A stretch of DNA of 64,000 nt from Desulfomicrobium baculatum DSM 4028 (GTDB lineage: Bacteria > Desulfobacterota > Desulfovibrionia > Desulfovibrionales > Desulfomicrobiaceae), in NCBI RefSeq assembly GCF_000023225.1, contig NC_013173.1, positions 560,501-624,500 of the forward strand, in the 5' to 3' direction. The notes below the pieces were generated by a model. It worked only from the letters and a program-made list of their open reading frames with translations, did not search any database and was not told the DNA's origin. Both the position numbers and the translations under genes were made by a program. This document shows positions 58,215-64,000 of the stretch, piece after piece (the first letter of the stretch is position 1; each line of letters begins with the position of its first letter).

Positions 58215-58721
58215 ATGCGATTTCACGGAGAGATTTCCGAATGGAGAGATGATCGAGGTTTTGGATTCATCACGCCGACGGGCGGTGGTACCAGAGTCTT
58301 TGTGCATATCAGCGCTTTGCAGAAAGGTCGGCGGCCGCGTGCCGGGGAAATGGTCACGTACGAAGTCGGAAACAGTGGAGACAAAGGGCCTCGCGCCCTG
58401 AATGTGAACTTCGTCAATGCATTACCGGGGCGTAGAAATGAGAGCCCCCGGAGATCCTTTTTTCCTGTCGTTGTTCTTGTACTGCTCATTGCGGCCGGAG
58501 CATATGGGGCAAGACGTTTTGTGCCATCCGATATTTTTCAGGCTATAAATATCAAGCAGCAGAGCCCACGTGCTCAAGCCTTCGCGTGTGAAGGGAAGAT
58601 TTATTGCTCGGAAATGAACTCCTGCGAGGAAGCACTGTTTTATCTGGACTCTTGTCCGGGGGTGCAAATCGACGGCGACGGAGACGGCGTTCCGTGCGAG
58701 AAACAATGGTGCAATGAATGA
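58215..58721 (+). CDS. Cold-shock domain, membrane helix and Excalibur-like domain fusion
   Basis: A 168-aa three-part protein. Residues 1-70 are a cold-shock domain with RNP1 RGFGFI (14-19) and RNP2 VFVHIS (28-33), predicted to bind nucleic acid. A membrane helix follows (about 82-98). The C-terminal part has six cysteines and the Excalibur pattern SCEEALFYLDSCPG...DGDGDGVPCE, with Ca-binding aspartates D153, D155 and D157. The topology would put the nucleic-acid domain inside and the Ca domain outside. The glucokinase gene starts 50 bp later. Confidence 0.85.
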   Translation: MRFHGEISEWRDDRGFGFITPTGGGTRVFVHISALQKGRRPRAGEMVTYEVGNSGDKGPRALNVNFVNALPGRRNESPRRSFFPVVVLVLLIAAGAYGARRFVPSDIFQAINIKQQSPRAQAFACEGKIYCSEMNSCEEALFYLDSCPGVQIDGDGDGVPCEKQWCNE

Positions 58722-58771
58722 ATGCGTGTCGCAGCGCGCTGAACAGGGTCGAAAAAGCGGGAGATCAGATC

Positions 58772-59737
58772 ATGACGCACATTCTGGCCGCGGACATCGG
58801 CGGAACCAACAGCCGCTTCGGGCATTTCGAGGTTATGAGCGGGCAGGAACCGCGGCTTCTGGAATCGTTCAGCGTCCCGACCGCTTCGGTTCAGTCCTTC
58901 GCGCACGCGCTGGAAAGGTTGCGGGAGTCCGGCTTCGGGCTTGATCCCAAGGACGCGGAGCGGATCGTTCTGGCCGTGGCCGGCGCCGTGCAGGATGGTG
59001 TCCGGTGCCGACTGACCAACGCCTCCTGGAACATTGATCTGGCCGATCCTGATGTCGTGCTGCCGCTGGACCGAACCGTTCTGATCAACGATTTCGTGGC
59101 CCAGGCTCTGGGTTGCCAGACGCGTTACGCGGCGCAGTCCGCCATGACGATCCAGGAAGGCGTGGCGCGGTTCGGAGTCGTGGCCGCTGTCGGGGCGGGG
59201 ACGGGGCTTGGCCTGTGCGCCCTGGCGCCCCTGCCCGGCGGGGATTTTTTGCCCCTTCCTTCCGAAGGCGGCCACGCGCCCCTGGCGTTTGTCAGCAGAC
59301 CCGAATTCGAATTTCAGGAATTTCTCCAGGCCCGAACCGGCCACTCTCATGGATTTGGGGACATCATGGTCTCGGGACCGGGGCTCTCCTTTCTGCACGA
59401 ATTTTTGACCGGCAGCCGGCTGGATCCTCAAGAGGTCGCGCGCGAGATCGGCCCGGACAGCGAAACCACGCGCTGGTTCGCCCGCTTCTATGGCCGGGCC
59501 TGCCGGGCCTATGTTTTGTACGTCCTGGCTTGGGGCGGAGTAAATCTCTGTGGCGGGCTTGCGGCCAAAAATCCCTTTCTGGTCTCAAGCGAAGAATTCC
59601 TGCGCGAATTTAGGGACTGTCCGGCCTATGGATCTCTTCTGGAACACGTCCCCATCCGGCTGATCACCACTCTCGATACGGGCCTTCATGGCGCGGCCCG
59701 TCACGGGCAGATGCTCCTCAAAAAACGGGGAGAGTAG
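58772..59737 (+). CDS. glk: Glucokinase
   Basis: A 321-aa Glk-type sugar kinase. MTHILAADIGGTNSRFG is the phosphate-1 motif, VLINDFVAQALG the conserved centre, AVGAGTGLGLCAL phosphate-2, and GGHAPLAF the sugar site. ATG 58772, GGAG eight bases upstream; the earlier frame start at 58718 overlaps the previous gene. Phosphorylates glucose with ATP for glycolysis. Confidence 0.93.
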   Translation: MTHILAADIGGTNSRFGHFEVMSGQEPRLLESFSVPTASVQSFAHALERLRESGFGLDPKDAERIVLAVAGAVQDGVRCRLTNASWNIDLADPDVVLPLDRTVLINDFVAQALGCQTRYAAQSAMTIQEGVARFGVVAAVGAGTGLGLCALAPLPGGDFLPLPSEGGHAPLAFVSRPEFEFQEFLQARTGHSHGFGDIMVSGPGLSFLHEFLTGSRLDPQEVAREIGPDSETTRWFARFYGRACRAYVLYVLAWGGVNLCGGLAAKNPFLVSSEEFLREFRDCPAYGSLLEHVPIRLITTLDTGLHGAARHGQMLLKKRGE

Positions 59738-59745
59738 GGAACCAT

Positions 59746-59795
59746 CCACATTTTTGTCGCGTAAGAGATGACGAAAATGTGGGGGCTTCTTTTTC
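59746..59795 (+). terminator. Probable terminator after glk
   Basis: A 13-bp stem CCACATTTTTGTC (59746-59758) with GACGAAAATGTGG (59770-59782), one G-T wobble, followed by GGGCTTC and T5. Confidence 0.75.
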
Positions 59796-59865
59796 TTTCA
59801 CTTAAAAATCAGAGAGATATGTCTGGCATGGGATCTGCTTTGGTCTTCCGTAACAGGAGGCTGCC

Positions 59866-60816
59866 ATGCCGCTCATCATCACGCCCTTCGGGGCCATTGA
59901 CGCTCTTCCGGATACAGAATTCTTCCCCGACGGGTCCGTGCGTTCCTGCATCGCCGTTCGGGCCTGTCCGCTCATCACCCCTCTTGGGATGCTTGTTCCC
60001 CAATTCACCGCCAACACCCTGCGCAAGCGGCAGCTCCCTGCCATCTCCTTTCATCCGAACGGCATGATCCGCAATCTTCCCCTGGAAGAGCAGATTCTGG
60101 TGTGCACTCCCGTAGGTGTTCTGCCCGCCGAGCAGGTCTCGTTTTATGAAAGCGGGGCCTTGAAGCGCATCTTTCCCTTGAACGGAACCCTGAGCGGCTA
60201 CTGGACTCAGGAAGACGAGGCCAAGCTGGCCACTCCCCTGACCCTGGAGACCCCTTTGGGCCCTGTCGAAACCCTGGCTATCAGCCTGTATTTCAGTCCG
60301 TCCGGAGCGTTGCGCAGCCTGACCCTGTGGCCCGACACGACTTTGGACGTACCCACTCCCTTGGGCGGCGTCGCCGCGCGGATTGGTGTGTCGTTTTTCG
60401 ACAGCGGGGTGCTTCGCTCCCTGGAACCGGCGGAGCCGGTCAGCGTGGCGACGCCCGTGGGCGAGCTCCTGGCGTACGATCCCGATGCGATCGGCATCTG
60501 CGGCGACAACAATTCCCTGCGTTTTCGCGAGAACGGGTCTCTATGCGGACTGACAAGCGCTGCGCACTCTTTTGACGTGGTTCTCGAAAATGGCCGGGTC
60601 CGGCGTCTGACCCCGCCCCTGCGGCGTCATCCCTGCGATGGCGAACGCATGGAGGCAAGCCCGCTCTGCCTTGAATTCCGCCCGGGGGTGGTCAGAATTT
60701 CCTCGGCCGATCTGTCCCGGCTCTCCGCAGCCGTGGAGAGCGTCACACCATCCCGATTTTTTCTGCCTTTGCCCAGCTTGTCGCCCATGTGTTCCATGGG
60801 CGCGGGCAAGTGGTAG
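59866..60816 (+). CDS. Uncharacterised TPxG repeat protein
   Basis: A 316-aa soluble protein made of six to seven copies of a two-part module: a TPxG element (6-9, 38-41, 81-84, 129-132, 164-167, 196-199), then a strand-turn with (S/N)G and Leu-Arg-x-Leu (19-28, 61-73, 92-105, 142-154, 176-188, 219-229, 239-250). Repeat spacing varies from 32 to 48 residues. This would give a repeated beta structure. No known repeat family fits well. AGGAGG before ATG 59866. Confidence 0.7.
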   Translation: MPLIITPFGAIDALPDTEFFPDGSVRSCIAVRACPLITPLGMLVPQFTANTLRKRQLPAISFHPNGMIRNLPLEEQILVCTPVGVLPAEQVSFYESGALKRIFPLNGTLSGYWTQEDEAKLATPLTLETPLGPVETLAISLYFSPSGALRSLTLWPDTTLDVPTPLGGVAARIGVSFFDSGVLRSLEPAEPVSVATPVGELLAYDPDAIGICGDNNSLRFRENGSLCGLTSAAHSFDVVLENGRVRRLTPPLRRHPCDGERMEASPLCLEFRPGVVRISSADLSRLSAAVESVTPSRFFLPLPSLSPMCSMGAGKW

Positions 60817-60848
60817 GCTCACACGAACCAAACCGTAAAGGAGGAATT

Positions 60849-61100
60849 GTGAACGTCAGTTGCCTGGAAAAAGTGGTGGAATATGCATCAATGCCCCTGC
60901 ATGGGACACTCTCGCGAAAGCTCAGGAAAGGTCTCAAAATTCAGATCAATGAAGGCCGGATCTATGAAAAGTCCGTCTTGTTCCTGGGCTCGGATTTTTT
61001 GCGCGTGACCGAAAAGGAGGACGGCTTGTCCGTCAATACCTATTACGGCTGGGACGAGATAGCCTCCATCCGTACCTACAGCACGGAACCGGAGGAGTAA
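60849..61100 (+). CDS. Small hypothetical protein
   Basis: An 83-aa protein, beta-rich by pattern (LKIQINEGRIYEKSVLFLG). No family recognised. Start is GTG 60849 with AGGAGG a few bases upstream. Located after the repeat-protein gene by 32 bp, likely the last of the run. A hairpin GGGGCCGG/CCGGCCCC (61109-61116, 61130-61137) follows without a T tract. Confidence 0.6.
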   Translation: MNVSCLEKVVEYASMPLHGTLSRKLRKGLKIQINEGRIYEKSVLFLGSDFLRVTEKEDGLSVNTYYGWDEIASIRTYSTEPEE

Positions 61101-61192
61101 GACCGGGCGGGGCCGGTGCCCGGATAAGGCCGGCCCCGTAAAGGCATCGAGACAGGCATGCCTTGTCCGATGAGATGCTGGCTTTCCCGCGA

Positions 61193-61477
61193 TTACGCCG
61201 CAGTCTTGAGCGTCACGTGCATTCCGGCTTTCGTGGCAAGAATGATCAGCATCTCAAGACTGAACTTCTCCCACTTGCCTCTGGTAAGATCGGAAACCCT
61301 GGACTGGCTGACGCCCAGTATTTCAGCCGCTTTGGCTTGGGTCAGCTTCTTCGTTTTGATGAACTTGCGAAGATCGGCCATAAGGTCTGCGCGCATTTGA
61401 AGAATTGCCGCTTCTTCGGGGGGGTAGCCGAGATCGCTGAAGATGTTTCCAGATGAATCGACGATGGACTCACTCAT
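61193..61477 (-). CDS. higA: HigA-like XRE antitoxin
   Basis: A 94-aa helix-turn-helix protein. The HTH spans about 45-70: LTQAKAAEILGVSQSRVSDL, in the HTH_37 style of HigA2-type antitoxins. Its ATG overlaps the toxin stop by 4 bp (ATGA), in the toxin-first order of higBA operons. Expected to neutralise the upstream-encoded toxin and repress the operon. Confidence 0.85.
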   Translation of the reverse strand: MSESIVDSSGNIFSDLGYPPEEAAILQMRADLMADLRKFIKTKKLTQAKAAEILGVSQSRVSDLTRGKWEKFSLEMLIILATKAGMHVTLKTAA

Positions 61478-61785
61478 AGGTTGCCTCCAATTTGTTGAAG
61501 CCGCGTACGGGCCAGTTCAATATCGTTCTTGTTGGTCTTTGCCCCCTTTTTTTGAAAGGAGTGCAGCACGTAGACGGCGTCCGACAGTTTCGCCACGTAG
61601 ATTACCCGCCATTCGCCCAACACATGAATCCGGATTTCCTTCACGCCGGAGCCGATCGTCGGCATGACCTTCCAATCTCGAGGCTCCACTCCGTTTTGGA
61701 TTGCGCGGAGTTCGAAACCCGCAACTCTTCGGGCTTCCTCTGGAAAATTCCGAAGATCATCAGGGCTTTTGTGCTCATAAATGAA
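61474..61785 (-). pseudogene. HigB-like (Gp49/RelE fold) toxin with no usable start codon
   Basis: The body contains EPRDWKVMPTIGSGVKEIR, EWRVIYVAKLSDAVYVLHSF and QKKGAKTNKNDIELA, characteristic of the phage Gp49-like HigB/RelE toxin family. Homology continues upstream of the only in-frame GTG (61689): SPDDLRNFPEEARRVAGFEL followed by RAIQNGV is readable back to a TAA just before 61785, but no ATG, GTG or TTG lies in that stretch. An ATG at 61778 is in another frame. Either a one-base frameshift destroyed the start, or a rare ATT (61782) is used. Toxin activity is therefore doubtful. Confidence 0.7.
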
Positions 61786-61824
61786 TTATATAAGTTTTTA
61801 TATATTTTGCAAGTCCATGCTGTA

Positions 61825-63102
61825 CTAGCCCGCCGCCTTCCGCAATGCCGACAAAAAGCGCGAGCGCAGCTTTTCGCCCAAAAGGGCGCGTTTGACCGGG
61901 GGGAGTTTCAGGAATCCGCCGACCAGCGCGCGCATGAACTCCTGGGTGCGGCTTTCGGGGTTGTCGAAGATGAAGGTCTGGAAGGTGTCCCGTTCCAGGG
62001 CCTGGAGCATGACCCGCTCGAAGCTGTCTTCGGGGTGATACACTTTTTGCGGGCGGGACTGGAGCGTGATCGCGCCGGTGGGGCATTTCAGGGCGCAGAC
62101 CCCGCAGCCCAGGCAATGCTCCTTCATGTCCGCCAGCTTTTTTGGCTTCCGGGCGTCCTGTCCGGAAATCTTCTCGACGCTCACGGCGTTCACGGGGCAG
62201 GCCTTGGCGCACAGGCCGCAGCCCGTGCATAGCGTTTCGTCCACCACGGCCACCACGCTGGCCGTGACCAGGATGCCCGTGTAGCCGGTTTCGCGCACGC
62301 CCTGCAGCAGATTGCAGCAGCAGCCGCAGCAATGGCAGATGAAGCCCGCGTCCTTGCGCACATTGTCGGCGGACAGGGTCAGGCCCTGGTCGCGGGAGCG
62401 GGCCAGGATGTCGCGCATCTGCATTTTGTCGATGGGTTTTGCGAAGCCGTTGCGGATCAGAAAGCGCGCCCCGGTGCCCATGGAGGTGCAGGTGTCCATG
62501 GGCGTTCGGCAGGGTGCGTGCCCGAGATGGTGCTTCTCATGACGGCAGGAGCACAGGCCCAGCGAGAATTCCGTCTGCTCCTCGATGAGGGCCGAGGCCT
62601 TCTCGTAATCCAGGATCTCCACATGCTCGCCCAGGGCTTCCTCGTGGGGCAGGGCGCGCATGACCGAGGTGGTTTGTCCGTTCCCGAAATTGGCGTGCAA
62701 AAAATCCTTCTCACCGAACATGTAGGCCTGGAAAAGCTCGGCCCAGCGGGCCCGGGGCAGGTTCGGTCCGGTGCGCATCATGGTGAACTCGAAGAAGCCG
62801 ATAACGATGGGGCTGACCATGTATTGGTATTTCTCGCCGTCCCAGATATCGATGACCAGACCCTTGGCGCAGAGCCCTTCGATCATGGGCTGCAGGGAGT
62901 CTTGCGTATCGCCCAGCATGGCCGAGATGCGCCCCAGGGTCGACGGGCGATAGGGCAGGCGTGCGACCAGTTCGGCCTCGGGCCGGGAATACAGCTCTTC
63001 CACCAATTGTCTGAAGACATCTGTCCATGGGGTGCGTACCGGGGCCTGATCAAGGCGGCGTCCGAGTTTGCGGTAGATGTCCTTGCTTGCGATGTGTCCC
63101 AT
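61825..63102 (-). CDS. 4Fe-4S dicluster protein with winged-helix-like N-terminus
   Basis: A 425-aa Fe-S protein. N-terminal 100 residues look like a helical, winged-helix-type region. A Cys-rich motif C256-x-C258-C259-x-C261-C262-C263 (CHCCGCCCN) follows CSCRHEKHHLGHAPC upstream. Two ferredoxin-type 4Fe-4S motifs occur at C292/295/298/302 and C330/333/336/340. Likely carries electrons in an unknown anaerobic redox complex. ATG 63102 with AAGGA upstream. Confidence 0.82.
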   Translation of the reverse strand: MGHIASKDIYRKLGRRLDQAPVRTPWTDVFRQLVEELYSRPEAELVARLPYRPSTLGRISAMLGDTQDSLQPMIEGLCAKGLVIDIWDGEKYQYMVSPIVIGFFEFTMMRTGPNLPRARWAELFQAYMFGEKDFLHANFGNGQTTSVMRALPHEEALGEHVEILDYEKASALIEEQTEFSLGLCSCRHEKHHLGHAPCRTPMDTCTSMGTGARFLIRNGFAKPIDKMQMRDILARSRDQGLTLSADNVRKDAGFICHCCGCCCNLLQGVRETGYTGILVTASVVAVVDETLCTGCGLCAKACPVNAVSVEKISGQDARKPKKLADMKEHCLGCGVCALKCPTGAITLQSRPQKVYHPEDSFERVMLQALERDTFQTFIFDNPESRTQEFMRALVGGFLKLPPVKRALLGEKLRSRFLSALRKAAG

Positions 63103-63289
63103 GATGGTCCTTGATTGCGCGTTTGATGGCCGATGATTCCCCGGCTCATTTGGAATTGCAAGTACGAATCCACTCTTTTGCGTCCCGTGCCGTTGACAAG
63201 ATCATCAGACTGGTCCAGAGATTGGTCCTACCAATTTTGCGGGGGTTCGAACGCGGCATGTCCTGCACGGCCTCCATCAGGAGGATATC

Positions 63290-64000
63290 ATGTTTGAAGT
63301 AGTTGCTTTGTATCTGGCTGTGGGCGCGGTGGCAGGCGTATTGGCCGGATTGCTGGGCATCGGGGGCGGGCTTGTCATCGTGCCCATGCTGGTATTTTGC
63401 ATGGAGTTGCAGAATCTGCCCCAGGACCTGATCATGCATATGGCGCTGGGTACCTCCATGGCCAGCATCATGTTCACCTCGGTTTCGAGCTTCATGGCCC
63501 ATCATCGCCGTGGCGCGGTGGAGTGGGATGTGGTTCGGCGCATCGTGGCCGGCATCCTGGTCGGCACGTTCCTCGGCGCCTGGGTGGCCGCGCAGATGAG
63601 CACCGGCGCGCTCAAGATATTCTTTGTCGTTTTTCTTTATTACGTCTGCTACCAGATGCTCTCCGGCAAGAAGCCCAAGCCGTCGCGAGTGATGCCGGGA
63701 GCGGCCGGAATGTTCGGTGCGGGCAATGTCATCGGGGTGGTTTCGAGCCTGGTCGGCATCGGTGGCGGCACGCTCTCCGTCCCGTTCATGGTCTGGCACA
63801 ATATACCCATCCATAAGGCCATCGGCACGTCTGCCGCCATCGGCTTCCCCATCGCGGTGGCAGGAACCGTGGGCTACATCATGAACGGTTGGGGCGTGGA
63901 CACCTTGCCGCCCTATTCCCTGGGTTATGTCTCCCTGGTGGCCCTGGTCTCCATCGCGGTCATGAGCGTCATCACCGCCCCGCTGGGAGTGCGTCTGGCC
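63290..64000 (+). CDS. TauE/SafE-family membrane transporter, 3' end cut by window edge
   Basis: 237 residues are visible of a protein with many hydrophobic helices. AVAGVLAGLLGIGGGLVIVPML near the N-terminus and VSSLVGIGGGTLSVPFM in the second half are the repeated glycine motifs of the TauE/SafE (DUF81) family, which includes sulfite and organosulfonate exporters. AGGAGG before ATG 63290. Frame is open at base 64000. Confidence 0.88.
   Translation, partial: MFEVVALYLAVGAVAGVLAGLLGIGGGLVIVPMLVFCMELQNLPQDLIMHMALGTSMASIMFTSVSSFMAHHRRGAVEWDVVRRIVAGILVGTFLGAWVAAQMSTGALKIFFVVFLYYVCYQMLSGKKPKPSRVMPGAAGMFGAGNVIGVVSSLVGIGGGTLSVPFMVWHNIPIHKAIGTSAAIGFPIAVAGTVGYIMNGWGVDTLPPYSLGYVSLVALVSIAVMSVITAPLGVRLA

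Overview
The window is high-GC, densely coded bacterial chromosome. The gene set suggests a deltaproteobacterial anaerobe of the Desulfovibrionales type, with Desulfomicrobium as a loose genus guess. The grounds are selA, a MucR zinc-finger regulator, a cvpA-mazG pair, a YkgJ Cys-cluster protein, a nifS-nifU pair ending in a BFD-like domain, a ferredoxin-like protein with a Cys-rich motif, large 7TMR-DISM hybrid kinases and REC-DUF3369-HD-GYP proteins. This is inference from gene content; no sulfate-reduction genes lie here. There are three tRNAs (Tyr GUA, Thr CGU, Arg UCU). No rRNA, CRISPR array or complete insertion sequence was seen.

Layout. 1-3.9 kb: 3' truncated galE diverging from an M16C metalloprotease. 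4.2-9.0 kb: three tandem REC-DUF3369-HD-GYP proteins (c-di-GMP turnover), the third with a degenerate metal site. 9.0-12.6 kb: tRNA-Tyr, an exported His-rich protein, and an AbiE-type toxin-antitoxin pair behind an inverted-repeat operator, next to tRNA-Thr. 13-15.2 kb: universal stress protein and two small exported or membrane proteins. 15.4-21.7 kb: two paralogous 7TMR-DISM hybrid histidine kinases and a free HPt protein. 22-24.4 kb: a glycosyltransferase, AT-rich gaps and tRNA-Arg. 24.4-28.9 kb: folC-selA-hisC-cmk. 28.9-30.5 kb: a 120-bp palindrome, then mazG-cvpA. 30.6-36.7 kb: a possible Sm-like protein, a B12/radical-SAM fusion, MucR, a nested palindrome region, a lipoprotein, YkgJ and a shikimate-kinase-like protein. 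36.8-41.7 kb: a complete livKHMGF branched-chain amino acid ABC transporter. 42.1-45.6 kb: gmhA-fmdB-hemC, convergent cobT, and DUF523. 45.7-50 kb: PilZ, hypotheticals, a phosphofructokinase and a TIGR01777 epimerase. 49.8-54.8 kb: nifS-nifU, bpt, glnS, and a nudix-nitroreductase pair. 55.4-61.1 kb: a run of small plus-strand genes, including a cold-shock/Excalibur fusion, glk and a repeat protein. 61.2-64 kb: a HigBA-like pair whose toxin start is broken or unconventional, an Fe-S protein and a 5' TauE/SafE gene.

How the parts connect. Three HD-GYP phosphodiesterase-type regulators, a PilZ protein, two hybrid kinases and an orphan HPt suggest a local concentration of c-di-GMP and phosphorelay signalling. 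No direct link between them is shown by the sequence. The liv genes form a classic operon, with a terminator between the receptor gene and the permease and ATPase genes. The most unusual items are the degenerate third HD-GYP, the AbiE operator, the TPxG repeat protein, the sequon-rich linker protein, the start-less HigB toxin, the 23-bp tandem duplication over a stop codon and two long intergenic palindromes.
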